A stretch of 40,295 bases of DNA from Dehalococcoidia bacterium. GTDB lineage: Bacteria > Chloroflexota > Dehalococcoidia > SHYD01. Where the stretch lies: positions 1 to 40,295 of the forward strand of contig SHYD01000019.1 in the NCBI GenBank assembly GCA_009692945.1. The letters run 5' to 3'. Positions 8,613 to 17,042 of this stretch are shown here, in pieces. The position numbers and the translations under genes were made by a program. The notes under the pieces are model-generated. The model was not told where the DNA came from and ran no database searches. It saw only the letters and a list, made by a program, of their open reading frames with translations. The first letter of the stretch is position 1, and each line of letters opens with the position of its first letter.

Positions 8613-8618
8613 TATAAT
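8613..8618 (+). promoter_or_regulatory. -10 box of the peroxiredoxin gene
   Basis: A perfect TATAAT lies 31 nt before the ATG at 8650, just downstream of copy A. The leader carries GGAGGG. No clear -35 is seen. Confidence 0.5.
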
Positions 8619-8649
8619 GGCGTCACATTCATCCCACGTGGAGGGACCA

Positions 8650-9093
8650 ATGGCGCAGGCAGGTGAAGCCTTTCCCAACGTCACGAAACCGTCCAGCGAT
8701 GGCGGCGAAATCCGCATCGCCGGCTACCAGCAGGGGCAGAAGTTGGTGGTCTTCTTCTTCCCCCGCTCCATGACTCCCGGCTGTGTCCGGGAGACCATCG
8801 AGTTCGGGTTGAAGCAGCCGCTGTTCGAGGCTGCCGGCGCCAAGATTCTGGGGGCCAGCACCGACGGCACCAGCGCCCAGCAGAAGCATGCCGTTCACTG
8901 TTCGGCAGGATTTCCGATCTTATCGGACAAGGACAAGTCACTCATCACGGCGCTTGGCATCGACAGCGGCAAGGGGTCGGCCAAACGCACCACGTACGTC
9001 ATCGACGGCAAGGGCGTGATTCAGCGCGTGTTCGAAGCCGTCAAAGTGGACGGCCACGTGGACGCGGTACTCGAAGCGGTCAAGGCGATCTGA
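8650..9093 (+). CDS. Peroxiredoxin (AhpC/TSA-Bcp type)
   Basis: A thioredoxin-fold peroxide reductase of 147 residues. The active-site stretch FFFPRSMTPGCVRET aligns with the Bcp/PrxQ motif PKDDTPGCT and supplies the peroxidatic Cys with the preceding Thr and Pro. The usual nearby resolving Cys (five residues later in E. coli Bcp) is absent; another Cys occurs in AVHCSAGFPILSD and could act instead. The Arg of the fold is likely in KRTTYVIDGKG. ATG 8650 is preceded by GGAGGG 4 nt away. The gene is monocistronic and probably functions against peroxides in the cytoplasm. Confidence 0.85.
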   Translation: MAQAGEAFPNVTKPSSDGGEIRIAGYQQGQKLVVFFFPRSMTPGCVRETIEFGLKQPLFEAAGAKILGASTDGTSAQQKHAVHCSAGFPILSDKDKSLITALGIDSGKGSAKRTTYVIDGKGVIQRVFEAVKVDGHVDAVLEAVKAI

Positions 9094-9304
9094 GGCATGG
9101 CAGACGCAACTTCGTTAGCAACACTGCACTACCGGACCCACCTTCGATCACTCAGAGAGGCCGCCTCCGGCCGATGACCCTCATTCGGAGGTCCGGTTCG
9201 GGAACGGCCAATCTCAACCATTGCGGGGCTGCCGCGCCATATGTGCGCCGGACGATCCAGACAGCCGCGGTACACTGAGCGGACAATCCGAACCGGGGGG
9301 AAGT

Positions 9305-10093
9305 ATGAACCTCAAGAACGTTATCTTTGAAAACAAAAGCGGCGTGGCTTACATCACCATCAATCGCCCCGGCGCCGCCAACACGATGGACTACACCACC
9401 GCTCAGGAGTTGATGCAGGTGGCGCTCGCCTGCGACGAAAACCCGAGCGTGCGCGCGGCGGTTTTGACCGGGGCAGGGTCCGTGTTCAGTGCGGGGGGCG
9501 ACCTCAAGAGCTTCGCCGCGCAAGGGGCGGCACTGCCGACCCACCTCAAAGAGGTGACCACCTACCTGCACGCCGCCATCTCCCGGCTGGTCCGGATGCG
9601 GGCGCCCCTCATCGCCTCGGTGAACGGCGTCGCGGCGGGGGCGGGGATGGCACTGATGATGGCCGCTGATCTGGCGGTGGCGGGCGAGTCCGCCCGGTTC
9701 GTGATGGCTTACACCAGAGTTGGCCTCACGCCCGACGGGTCGTCCACCTATTTCCTGCCGCGGCTGGTGGGACTGCGCCGAGCGCTGGAACTCTCACTCA
9801 CCAACCGCCTGCTAAACGCCCAGGAAGCGCTCCAGTGGGGCATCATCAACCGCATCGTGCCCGACGCCGCCCTCGCTGACGAGACCGAAAAGCTCGCCCG
9901 TGAGCTGGCGGCAGGCCCCACCCTGGCGTTCGGGGCCACCAAAGAGCTGCTGCACCGGTCTTGGACCGAGAGCCTGGAGACGCAGATGGAACTGGAGGCC
10001 CGCTCCATCGCGGCCATCAGCCGTACCGACGACACCAACGAGGGAATCGCAGCATTCATCGCCAAGCGCCCGGGCATTTTCTCGGCGAGATGA
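9305..10093 (+). CDS. Enoyl-CoA hydratase/isomerase family protein (PaaG-like)
   Basis: A crotonase-fold protein of 262 residues acting on acyl-CoA thioesters. The oxyanion-hole segments are SAGGDLKSF and VNGVAAGAGMALMMAADL. The stretch VGLTPDGSSTYFLPRLVG carries the Asp characteristic of PaaG/isomerase-type members rather than the hydratase Glu, so isomerisation of an enoyl-CoA is likely. The substrate is not known. The frame opens at 9221, but ATG 9305 has a GGGGGGAAG ribosome site and starts exactly where family proteins begin. A TACACT at 9271-9276 is a possible -10. It stands alone, 81 nt ahead of a toxin-antitoxin pair. Confidence 0.85.
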   Translation: MNLKNVIFENKSGVAYITINRPGAANTMDYTTAQELMQVALACDENPSVRAAVLTGAGSVFSAGGDLKSFAAQGAALPTHLKEVTTYLHAAISRLVRMRAPLIASVNGVAAGAGMALMMAADLAVAGESARFVMAYTRVGLTPDGSSTYFLPRLVGLRRALELSLTNRLLNAQEALQWGIINRIVPDAALADETEKLARELAAGPTLAFGATKELLHRSWTESLETQMELEARSIAAISRTDDTNEGIAAFIAKRPGIFSAR

Positions 10094-10116
10094 ACGCGTG
10101 CACGGACCCGCCGGAG

Positions 10117-10145
10117 TTGCTGCAATTTGCGTAAACTGTGATAAT
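10117..10145 (+). promoter_or_regulatory. Promoter of the Phd-PIN toxin-antitoxin operon
   Basis: TTGCTG (10117-10122), a 17-nt spacer and GATAAT (10140-10145) precede the antitoxin ATG at 10175. Confidence 0.55.
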
Positions 10146-10174
10146 TGAGCAACTCCTAGGCATCTGGTGAAGCA

Positions 10175-10453
10175 ATGGAAAAGACGGTCTCTGCATTCGA
10201 AGCCAGGCGGCAGTTCGGGAAGATCATCCAGGACGTGCTTACCAACCACGATTGCTACGTCGTCGAGCGCCACGGACAACCCGTGGCGGCGGTGGTGCCG
10301 ATCGAGTTACTGAACCAGTGGAAACGCGGCCGTCAGGCCTTCTTCGACCACTGGAAATCCGTTGCCGAAATGATCAATCTCCCCGCCGAGGAGGCTGAAC
10401 GCGTGGCGTTGGAAGCGACCGAAGAAGTTCGCCGCTCCCCCGCTGTGCGATGA
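10175..10453 (+). CDS. Phd/YefM-family antitoxin
   Basis: A 92-residue antitoxin. The N-terminal fold is typical of Phd/YefM: KTVSAFEARRQFGKIIQDV, then a short beta hairpin CYVVERHGQPVAAVVPIE. This domain normally dimerises and binds the operon's own promoter. The C-terminal part, rich in Glu and Arg, would wrap and neutralise the partner toxin. Its stop overlaps the start of the next gene by 4 nt (ATGA), giving tight translational coupling. Autorepression through the promoter at 10117-10145 is expected from the family. Confidence 0.85.
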   Translation: MEKTVSAFEARRQFGKIIQDVLTNHDCYVVERHGQPVAAVVPIELLNQWKRGRQAFFDHWKSVAEMINLPAEEAERVALEATEEVRRSPAVR

Positions 10454-10872
10454 TCCGGGCGGTCATCGATACCAATGTGCTGGTCAGTTCCTTCATCTCT
10501 CCCCTCGGTCCCCCCGGGCGCATTCTGGTCTGCTGGGAGACAGCGGTGTTCAGTGGGATCGCCTCACCCCAACTGTTAGATGAATACCTGCGGGTCTTGT
10601 CTTCCCCCCGCATCGCCCAGAAGTACGGAATCGGGCAATCTACCATCGACCTGTTCGTTACGTTTTTGAAGGGGTTCGCGGAACCAGTCTCTCTGGCAAC
10701 GATCCCGGACATCGTACGTGACCCAGGCGATAATGTGGTGCTTGCCACGGCGGTGGTGGGCAACGCCGGCTACATCGTCACCGGCGATAAGCCACTTCTG
10801 GCGTTGGAGAGCCACCACGGCATCCGGATCGTGCAGCCGCCCCTGTTCGAAGCACTGTTGCTCGCTTCTTGA
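10450..10872 (+). CDS. PIN-domain toxin (putative toxin component, TIGR00305-like)
   Basis: A 140-residue PIN-fold ribonuclease, the toxin of the pair with the upstream Phd-type antitoxin. The metal-binding acidic residues are visible: Asp7 in VIDTNVLVS, Asp44/Glu45 in SPQLLDEYLRVL, the Asp pair in IVRDPGDNVVLATA, and the Asp in YIVTGDKPLL. The N- and C-terminal halves match the family called putative toxin-antitoxin system toxin component, PIN family. RNA cleavage is inferred; the target is unknown. It ends 28 nt before ruvB. Confidence 0.87.
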   Translation: MIRAVIDTNVLVSSFISPLGPPGRILVCWETAVFSGIASPQLLDEYLRVLSSPRIAQKYGIGQSTIDLFVTFLKGFAEPVSLATIPDIVRDPGDNVVLATAVVGNAGYIVTGDKPLLALESHHGIRIVQPPLFEALLLAS

Positions 10873-10900
10873 CACCTGACAAACGGGGACGTTGAATCCC

Positions 10901-11962
10901 ATGGCCCGTGAACCGCTGATCACCGGAGATGTGTTCGACCCCGGCCCCGGCGATGAACTCGACGCTGCCTCCGCCCCGCCCTCGGAACGGGAGGTGCTGT
11001 GGAGCCTCCGTCCCCGCACCCTGGACGAGTACATCGGACAGCAGCCCGTGGTGGACAACCTGCGGGTGGCGATCACCGCGGCCCGCCGCCGGGGCGAGCC
11101 GCTGGATCATGTGTTGTTCCACGGACCGCCCGGTCTGGGCAAGACAACGCTGGCCCACATCATCGCCACCGAGATGGGCGCAACCATCACCCACACCTCG
11201 GGCCCAGCACTGGAGAAGCCGGGTGACATCGTCGGCTTGCTCTCGAACCTGGACCAAGGCGAGGTCATCTTCATCGACGAGGTCCACCGGCTGTCCCACA
11301 CCGTGGAAGAGTACCTCTACTCCGCCATGGAGGACTTCAGCGTCGACATTGTCACCGGCCAGGGCCCAAAGGCCCGCTCGCTGCGGTACCGACTGGAGCA
11401 TTTCACCCTGATCGGCGCCACCACTCGGGCGGGGCTGATCTCGGCGCCGCTGCGCGACCGCTTCGGCATCGTGTGCCACCTCGATTTCTACAGCGACGTC
11501 GAACTCGCCGCAGTGGTCACCCGTTCGGCCCGCCTGCTGGACACCCCCATCGACGACGTGGCCGCCCTGGAGATCGCCAAGCGGGCGAGGGGAACGCCCC
11601 GCGTGGCGAACCGGCTGCTGCGGCGGGTGCGCGACTACGCAGAGGTGCACGGGACCGGCAGCATCACCCCCGCCATCGCCGCCGACGCGTTGACGCGGGA
11701 AGGGGTGGACGAACGGGGACTCGACCGCCTCGACCGCGCCTACCTGACCACCATCATCGAGGGCTACCAGGGCGGGCCGGTGGGATTGGAGGCGCTGGCG
11801 GCCACCATCAACGAGGAGACCGGGCTGCTGGCAGATGTGGTCGAGCCGTTCCTGCTGAAGATCGGCTTCGTCAGCCGCACCCCCACTGGGCGCAAGGCAA
11901 CCGAACTGTCACGCGTCCATCTCGGCTACCCGCCCGCCGTGGAGCAGCCGCGACTGCTGTAG
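10901..11962 (+). CDS. ruvB: Holliday junction branch-migration helicase RuvB
   Basis: The AAA+ motor that drives Holliday junction branch migration with RuvA, 353 residues. Walker A is [12 protein letters not shown] and Walker B is [10 protein letters not shown]. Sensor 1 is in LIGATTRAG, and the arginine finger region is [10 protein letters not shown]. The C-terminal winged helix includes [23 protein letters not shown] 10901 gives the usual MAREPL-type N-terminus; an in-frame TTG at 10892 would add three residues. RuvA and RuvC genes are not adjacent. There is no clear GAAC-N4-GTTC box upstream, so LexA control cannot be claimed. Confidence 0.96.
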   Translation: MAREPLITGDVFDPGPGDELDAASAPPSEREVLWSLRPRTLDEYIGQQPVVDNLRVAITAARRRGEPLDHVLFHGPPGLGKTTLAHIIATEMGATITHTSGPALEKPGDIVGLLSNLDQGEVIFIDEVHRLSHTVEEYLYSAMEDFSVDIVTGQGPKARSLRYRLEHFTLIGATTRAGLISAPLRDRFGIVCHLDFYSDVELAAVVTRSARLLDTPIDDVAALEIAKRARGTPRVANRLLRRVRDYAEVHGTGSITPAIAADALTREGVDERGLDRLDRAYLTTIIEGYQGGPVGLEALAATINEETGLLADVVEPFLLKIGFVSRTPTGRKATELSRVHLGYPPAVEQPRLL

Positions 11963-11972
11963 TGGGCGTCGC

Positions 11973-12257
11973 TCAGGCGGTCGCTCGCCGCGCTCGCCGG
12001 ACAAGGTCCAATCGATACTTAGCTTCGAGCCGCATCCAATGGCTAGCTTTGATTCCCAAGGCCTTTTCTAATTCGAGCGCCGGTTGAGCGGTCTTCTGCT
12101 TTTTCGCGCGAACGATTTCACTGATGACCTGCGGCGGCCGGCCGATCATACCGGCCAGCGCCTTTTGACTGATGTCTCGTGCCCTCAACTCAGCATCAAG
12201 GATCTCTCCCGGCGAGATCGCCGCATTGGTCTCCCAGTCATCACGAAACTCAGTCAC
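11973..12257 (-). CDS. HigA-family antitoxin (XRE helix-turn-helix)
   Basis: A 94-residue HTH protein of the HigA/VapI addiction-module type. After an N-terminal extension, ISPGEILDAELRARDISQKALA begins the XRE fold, with the recognition part IGRPPQVISEIVRAKK and the second half LEKALGIKASHWMRLEAKY, all hallmarks of the family. The start is GTG at 12257 and overlaps by 8 nt the stop of a short toxin-like frame. That is the normal higB-higA gene order. It would bind operator DNA and, if the toxin still worked, neutralise it. Confidence 0.87.
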   Translation of the reverse strand: MTEFRDDWETNAAISPGEILDAELRARDISQKALAGMIGRPPQVISEIVRAKKQKTAQPALELEKALGIKASHWMRLEAKYRLDLVRRARRATA

Positions 12258-12402
12258 GATAATGGTTAGTTACCTCCTCAACAACGACGCCCGGTTCTTC
12301 CAGGGTAATGATGACCCGCCCTCTACCCAAGAGCGTCATCGCATTCTCGCCCGACCTGCCCCCGTGCAACGGATGAAGCCTCAACTGCGAGAGGCTATAC
12401 AT
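12250..12402 (-). pseudogene. HigB-like toxin remnant (50 codons)
   Basis: A 50-codon frame, too short for routine gene calling, sits directly before higA. It reads like the C-terminal half of HigB/RelE toxins: LRLHPLHGGRSGENAM, then GRVIITLEEPGVVVEEVTNHYRD. HigB proteins have RLHPLKGDRKG..., WRIIF and a final VEIVDYH at these places. HigB is usually about 90 residues, so the N-terminal 40 or so are missing; an in-frame stop lies just upstream of the ATG. The key Arg of the WRI region may be the one in GRGRVII. It is either a decayed toxin or an unusual mini-form. Identity rests on eye alignment. Confidence 0.6.
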
Positions 12403-12497
12403 GCGTCTCGACGGTCACACGGGCCGGGCCGGTGCTGATTTGTGCCCTCCCTAACTGAGCGTGGAAACTTCTGCCCCGTTCCCCCGTTATCCGATAT

Positions 12498-13265
12498 GTG
12501 AACAGGCTCGCCCACTCCGCCCGCGCCCGCGCGGGGCTGCTGCGCCGTGTCCGGCCTCAGGACCTGCGGATCGCCGTGCTGCTGCTGGCCGTGGCGGTCC
12601 AGGCCGGACTGCCGGCCCTGCCGGGGGGTGAGCCGCAGGTGCAGGCCGCCCCTGCCGTCTACCTGCCCTGGCAGGGCGGTCTCCGGATGTTCACGCTGCA
12701 GGGGCAGAACCAGGGCACCCACCTGAGCTTCACGTCCAAGTTCGCCTACGACTTCACCCCCGATCCCTTCAAATCGACGCCGTTCCAGGTCCGGGCTGCC
12801 CGGGAGGGGCGCGTCTTGAAGGTGATCCAAGAGTTCGGGGAGAGCCCGGATTGCAACCCAGCCTTCAACAACCAGACCAACCTGGTGGTAGTGGACCACG
12901 GCGACGGCACCAGCGCCCTTTACCTGCATCTGGCCCGCAACAGCGTGATCCCCACGGCTGGCGCGCAGGTCCGGCAGGGCGACCCGCTGGCGATGACCGC
13001 CCACACCGGGTTCGTGTGCGGACCCGCCCACCTCCACTTCACGCTCATCGACAGCAAGACCTGGGAGTCGCGGGACGTCCCCTTCATCGACCCTGAGACT
13101 CAGAAGGATGGTGGGCGGCCGAAATCGGACAAGTGGTACATCTCGGCCAACGACGGCGGCCGCAGCTACCGGGTGGCGCTGCCCTTCACCCCACGGCGGG
13201 CCCGCCCCGCCCCGGTCTTCCTGCCGGCCACCCCCCAGGACGCCGGCAACGCCCGCGCGCCGTAG
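12498..13265 (+). CDS. M23-family (LytM/peptidase M23) secreted protein
   Basis: A 255-residue protein with an N-terminal hydrophobic segment (about 23-45, signal peptide or anchor), so it should act outside the membrane on peptidoglycan peptides. The M23 zinc motif elements are a His in GTHLSF, Asp in KFAYDFTP, and the HxH in CGPAHLHFTLID. Also typical are VRAAREGRVLKV, LVVVDHGDGTSALYLHL and AQVRQGDPLAMTAHTG. The start is GTG at 12498. The last 80 bases overlap, on the other strand, the tail of the decayed transposase frame. Confidence 0.82.
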   Translation: MNRLAHSARARAGLLRRVRPQDLRIAVLLLAVAVQAGLPALPGGEPQVQAAPAVYLPWQGGLRMFTLQGQNQGTHLSFTSKFAYDFTPDPFKSTPFQVRAAREGRVLKVIQEFGESPDCNPAFNNQTNLVVVDHGDGTSALYLHLARNSVIPTAGAQVRQGDPLAMTAHTGFVCGPAHLHFTLIDSKTWESRDVPFIDPETQKDGGRPKSDKWYISANDGGRSYRVALPFTPRRARPAPVFLPATPQDAGNARAP

Positions 13266-14472
13266 GTTGCTGGGAGAATCCGCTGCTCGCAGCCCCGCCG
13301 CCCCGGATCGCCCAAGCGGGAGCGATCCGGGGCGGCGTCAGGTGCCGCCGTTCCAGCATTTGGAGCGGCGGCACCCCATAGTTGGGATACCCCTCGGCCT
13401 GGCCATTCCTATTCTCGGTGGCCAACCACGCATCCAGACTCGACTCCATGTCGTTGAGTTCCATGGAAGTCAGGAGGAACGCGGGGTTGTTGCGCCACTT
13501 GGTTGAAATGTTCAAGTAGGCTCGTTCAACGAATCCGTTGCGGTTCTTGGTTCGGGGCTGGCGACGATGGTCGATGCCCATTATCCCCAGGTAGACCCCC
13601 ATGGGATCAAGGACACCTGATCCAATGAGTTCGGTCGAGCACTCGATCTGGGACACGCGGATACCACGGTTCTTGAAAAACGGCAACGCCTTGTTGCACA
13701 ACAACGCGACGCCAGCTTCGGAACGGCGGGTGGTATGCAGCAAGGCGAACGTCAGCCCGGAAAAGGCATCCACCGCCAAATGGAGGAAGGCGGGACCCAA
13801 GCCGCCCCTATTCCCCAAATAAATGACATCCTGCAGCAGCAGTTCCCCCGGCCGGGAGACCGCGGTATCCCGTTCCACAAAAGCTGGATTCGACTTTTCG
13901 ACAAAGGCGATCTGCTCGCCTGTGAGCTGTGCCCCGTCTTTGGCCATCTTCTCCAATTTGATCCAACGCTGCGGGGCCGTGGCAAGGCTGGCTTCGGCCA
14001 GCACCTGAGGGATCAATTTGGCCGCAACACCGAGCCCAAGTTCCTTGGCCGCCGACGCAATCCGAGCGTCGGTCCAGTTCGGGTTATCCAAGGCCAGGTC
14101 TCTGATGGCCGCCTTGGCATGGGGGGCAGCTGGTATCGAATCACCGCCGGAGGCCGACTCTTCGCCTTTGCTTTTCTGGATGGACTGGACACTCGCGAGG
14201 GCAGCCATCAATTCCTCGACGCTCAGGTCCTTGCGCGAGCCGTCAATGAGGATGTTGACCAGGGGATCGCCGCTCATCTGATAGCCCAGGCGTACCGCCT
14301 CCAACTCTCGCCCTCTCTTCGCCCGGCAGCCGTAGCAGTAGTGGGCTTCGGTGGAATGCCGTGTCCAGAAGGCCTTCATGCAACGGTGACATGTCGCGCT
14401 GACCAGTTGATTTGACTGAACACTCCGTAGTCCTAACATCGCTTGTTTGCTCCATTGCTGCCAATCGGACAC
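13186..14472 (-). pseudogene. Degenerate DDE transposase (rve core, IS481-like) with N-terminal zinc finger
   Basis: The frame encodes 428 residues from GTG 14472. Residues about 28-49 form a CX2C-X14-CX2C zinc-binding pattern. The integrase-like core has LLQDVIYLGNRGGLG (first Asp), FLHLAVDAFSGLTFALLHT, IRVSQIECSTELIGSG, and NGFVERAYLNISTKW (final Glu), ending with LDAWLATENRNGQAEGYPNYG. IS481/IS3-type enzymes carry TDNGTEF where this protein has ECSTELI, so the second catalytic Asp is replaced. The last 51 residues (antisense to 13186-13338) read through a hairpin and the M23 gene, so the natural end is probably lost. No terminal inverted repeats were found. It is probably inactive, or domesticated. 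Confidence 0.6.
13296..13337. terminator. Strong hairpin downstream of the M23 gene
   Basis: A perfect 16-bp stem, CGCCGCCCCGGATCGC (13296-13311) with GCGATCCGGGGCGGCG (13322-13337). A second stem, GTGCCGCCG with CGGCGGCAC, lies at about 13341-13373. There is no T tract, so termination is plausible but not certain. It falls inside the open tail of the transposase frame. Confidence 0.55.
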
Positions 14473-14598
14473 CCCGGACCGGCCGTGTTCATGTTTCCAG
14501 TCGATAATCTAATTATCGGCCAGTTGTTCCAAAAACCATGGCTCCAACAACAACAAATCGGGGCAACATTGCAAAGGCACATGACCCGGCCCGTGCCG

Positions 14599-14736
14599 GC
14601 CAGGTGAACCATGCCCCCACCCCGAAAAAAGATGGGAATTCTCCGTGTGGGGCACCCCCACGCCCCCGGCAGAGGGCTGCCGCCCTCATGCACTCCCGCT
14701 GCTGAGCCCGGCCACCCTTCATCAGTGAATCCCTAC
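14599..14736 (-). mobile_element. MITE-like dispersed element, copy B
   Basis: On the minus strand it begins GTAGGGATTCA (14736-14726), fitting GTA-N4-TTCA. It runs through hairpin 1 (GAGGGC/GCCCTC), the CTGCCGGGGGCG linker, hairpin 2 and a T tract to about 14611. The far end could not be recognised, and no target duplication was found. It separates the decayed transposase from the luciferase-like gene. Confidence 0.6.
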
Positions 14737-14751
14737 GGGTTAACCGGTGCC

Positions 14752-14780
14752 TTGAAAACCCGGCGGGCGGCGCATATGAT
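14752..14780 (+). promoter_or_regulatory. Promoter of the luciferase-like gene
   Basis: TTGAAA (14752-14757), exactly 17 nt, then TATGAT (14775-14780). The ATG is at 14831 after an AAGGGGG ribosome site. The promoter lies just outside copy B. Confidence 0.75.
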
Positions 14781-14830
14781 CGGCGGGACATGCGAACATA
14801 TTGACACGACCTCAAGGTTCAAGGGGGAAC

Positions 14831-15973
14831 ATGATCAACAAATTTTCGGTGCTATACGTCGGATTCATCGAACTGGACAACGTCGGAATCAACGGCACCC
14901 CGTCCGACGAGCGCCGCTACTCCAACGAACAGATCGTCGATGCCTACCGGATGTCGTTGGAAGTGGCCCAGCACATGGACGAACTGGGCTACTACGCGCT
15001 ATGGGGCGCCGAGCACCACTTCCAACGCGAAGGGTACGAGGTCATTCCGAACCTCATCCTGTGGGGGACCTACCTCGCCGCCCGCACCAAGCAACTCAAA
15101 CTCGGGTGCGCCTTCAACGTCATTCCCGTATGGCATCCCATCCGGCTCGCCGAGGACTACGCGATGGCGGACATCATGACCGGCGGACGGATCATCTTCG
15201 GGGTGGGACGAGGCTACCAGACCCGGGAGATCGAGACGCTGGGGGCCCCGCTGCTGGACACCACCGCCAACTTGGAACTGTACGAAGAGCAGATGGAGAT
15301 CATCTTTAAGGCCTTCAACCAGGACTCCTTCAGCCACCAGGGCAAGTACTACACGATCCCGGCGCCGGTGCCCTTCCGCGGCTACCAGCCCACCGAGGTG
15401 ACGCTGGTGCCCCGTCCAATCCACCGGCCGGTGGAGATCTGGCAGCCTATCGCCAGCGGCAAGACGCTGCCCTACATCGCCCAGCGGGGCATTAAGGGGA
15501 TGGTCACCCTCAACGGGGAAAAGATCACCCGTGAGGTGTTCCACGCCTACCAGGACGAGGCGGCCAAGGCCGGGCGCAAACTCGAACTCGGCGAGGACAT
15601 GTGCCTGGGCCTCGGCATGTATATCGCGCCGACTCAGCAGGAAGCCATCGAGCTGGTCCGGCCCTACCATGACGAGCGGTATAAGTGGTTCGCCCCCTTC
15701 GGCTTCGTCCGCTACGCCGACGAAAACGGGCGCCCTTGGGGCACACCGGGCGCGCCGGCGGGCGTTCCTCGCATCGAAGACGGCGTGCAGCAGCGGGCAT
15801 GGCTGTGCGGGCCGCCCGATCTGTTGGTGAAGGAACTCAAGGCCTACGAGGCGGAGTTCCCCGGACTGGATCAGGTGATGATCCACTGGCCCGAGGGGGT
15901 CCCCGCCACGGAGTTCAAGCGCCAACTGGCGGTGTTCGCCAAGGAAGTGATGCCGCACTTTGGGAAGCGGTAA
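14831..15973 (+). CDS. LLM-class flavin-dependent oxidoreductase (luciferase-like)
   Basis: A 380-residue bacterial-luciferase-like monooxygenase using reduced flavin. Typical segments are MDELGYYALWGAEHHFQ near residue 50, LILWGTYLAARTKQLKLG, and HPIRLAEDYAMADIMTGGRIIFGVGRGYQTRE, the last being a strong family signature. The C-terminal end matches GLDQVMIHWPEGVPATEFKRQL. The substrate is unknown; such enzymes are expanded in marine Chloroflexota and are thought to attack recalcitrant organic matter. I chose ATG 14831 because of the AAGGGGG site 4 nt away. An ABC ATPase gene follows after 57 nt, possibly in the same transcript. Confidence 0.9.
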   Translation: MINKFSVLYVGFIELDNVGINGTPSDERRYSNEQIVDAYRMSLEVAQHMDELGYYALWGAEHHFQREGYEVIPNLILWGTYLAARTKQLKLGCAFNVIPVWHPIRLAEDYAMADIMTGGRIIFGVGRGYQTREIETLGAPLLDTTANLELYEEQMEIIFKAFNQDSFSHQGKYYTIPAPVPFRGYQPTEVTLVPRPIHRPVEIWQPIASGKTLPYIAQRGIKGMVTLNGEKITREVFHAYQDEAAKAGRKLELGEDMCLGLGMYIAPTQQEAIELVRPYHDERYKWFAPFGFVRYADENGRPWGTPGAPAGVPRIEDGVQQRAWLCGPPDLLVKELKAYEAEFPGLDQVMIHWPEGVPATEFKRQLAVFAKEVMPHFGKR

Positions 15974-16030
15974 CCGCGCCTCGACCGTGCTGCTCCACAC
16001 CCCGGCGCGCCGGGCACAAGGGATACCCCC

Positions 16031-16756
16031 ATGGAAGTGAGGCTCATCGGCGTCTCAAAGCATTTTGGCAGCGTGGCAGCGGTCGATCACCTGACCCTTG
16101 AGGTGCGATCGGGTGAGTTTCTGGCGCTGGTGGGCGCATCCGGAAGCGGCAAGACGACGCTGTTGCGGATCGTGGCAGGACTCGAACGGCAGGACAGCGG
16201 CCACATCTATATCGGCGACACTCTGGTGAACGAGGTACCGGTCGGAAAACGCAACGTCCAGATGATCTTCCAGAACTACGCCCTGTGGCCCCACATGAAG
16301 GTGTTCGACGAAAAGGAGCACACCAACGTCAGTTTTCCCCTGAAGATAAGACACTGGACGGCGGAGGCTATCGGCCCATGGGCGCGGGAGATCGCCCGCC
16401 GCGCCCGGTTGGACGAGGTGCTGTTCGACCGCAGGCCCGACGAACTCTCCTCTGGCCAGCGCCAGCGGGTGGCGATTGCGCGAGCGCTGACGACGTCGCC
16501 GACGGTGTTTCTAATGGACGAACCCCTGGCCAATCTCGACCCGCCGACTCGGGTGAAGGTGCGGGGCGAGTTGAAGCGGGTGCACCAGGAAGCGGGCGCC
16601 ACGACTATCTTTGTCACCCACGTCATGGCCGATGCCTTCGCCCTGGGCGACCGCATCGCCTTTTTGCGGGAGGGCCGCCTGGTGCAGGTGGGGAACGGCG
16701 ATCAGATCCGCAACACACCCGCGGACGATTACGTGCGGGACTTCCTGGTCAGCTGA
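16031..16756 (+). CDS. ABC transporter ATP-binding protein (CysA/MalK/PotA-like)
   Basis: A 241-residue nucleotide-binding subunit. Walker A is GASGSGKTT, the Q-loop is FQNYALWPHM, the signature is LSSGQRQRVAIARAL, Walker B is VFLMDEPLANLD, and the switch His is in FVTHVM. The type resembles importers of sugars, polyamines or anions, but the C-terminal regulatory OB domain of MalK/UgpC is absent since the protein stops soon after the core. No permease or binding-protein gene adjoins it, so the partner must lie elsewhere or be missing. It follows the luciferase-like gene on the same strand. Confidence 0.88.
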   Translation: MEVRLIGVSKHFGSVAAVDHLTLEVRSGEFLALVGASGSGKTTLLRIVAGLERQDSGHIYIGDTLVNEVPVGKRNVQMIFQNYALWPHMKVFDEKEHTNVSFPLKIRHWTAEAIGPWAREIARRARLDEVLFDRRPDELSSGQRQRVAIARALTTSPTVFLMDEPLANLDPPTRVKVRGELKRVHQEAGATTIFVTHVMADAFALGDRIAFLREGRLVQVGNGDQIRNTPADDYVRDFLVS

Positions 16757-16766
16757 CGCTGCCGGG

Positions 16767-17020
16767 GTAAGAATTCACACTATTGGTCCGAGACACGTGA
16801 TACGGGGTCATCACAGACCGCTCACCCTGAGCTTGTCGAAGGGCGAGCCCGTGGTTCGACAGGCTCACCACGAGCGGTATCAATCACCCAAATCACGAGT
16901 CTTCGACTACTGTGGGGTCTGATCTCCGGCGAGCCGGTGTGCAGAGGGTGGCAGCCCCTTGCAGGGGCATGGGGTGGCCCTCAAGAACAAAACCCCTTTT
17001 TTGTGGGGTGGGGTAGCAGA
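16767..17020 (+). mobile_element. MITE-like dispersed element, copy C (composite, variant)
   Basis: A left end GTAAGAATTCA occurs at 16767. The hairpin core at 16938-17015 shows GTGCAGAGGGTGGCAGCCCCTTG and a CAAGAACAAAAC-type spacer shared with copy K, then a T tract and GGGGTGGGG. A REP-like palindrome is interposed at 16817-16878. No matching 8-bp flank was found. The core abuts the amidohydrolase start. Confidence 0.5.
16817..16878. repeat. REP-like palindrome with CTTGTCGAAGGG motif
   Basis: Two 24-nt arms, from ACCGCTC to TTGTCGAA and from TTCGACA to GAGCGGT, pair at 19 of 24 positions around GGGCGAGCCCGTGG. Sequences of this type (CTGAGCTTGTCGAAGGG / GGTTCGACAGGCTCACC) are well-known dispersed palindromes in many bacteria. 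A half-copy occurs at 32220-32243. Confidence 0.7.
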
Positions 17021-17042
17021 ACGGTTGCGTAGGAGCGAACCA

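Noticed and set aside
10869..10897. TTGACA-N17-TTGAAT before ruvB
   Set aside because: Its -10 would end only 3 nt before the ruvB ATG, so the start codon would lie before the transcription start.
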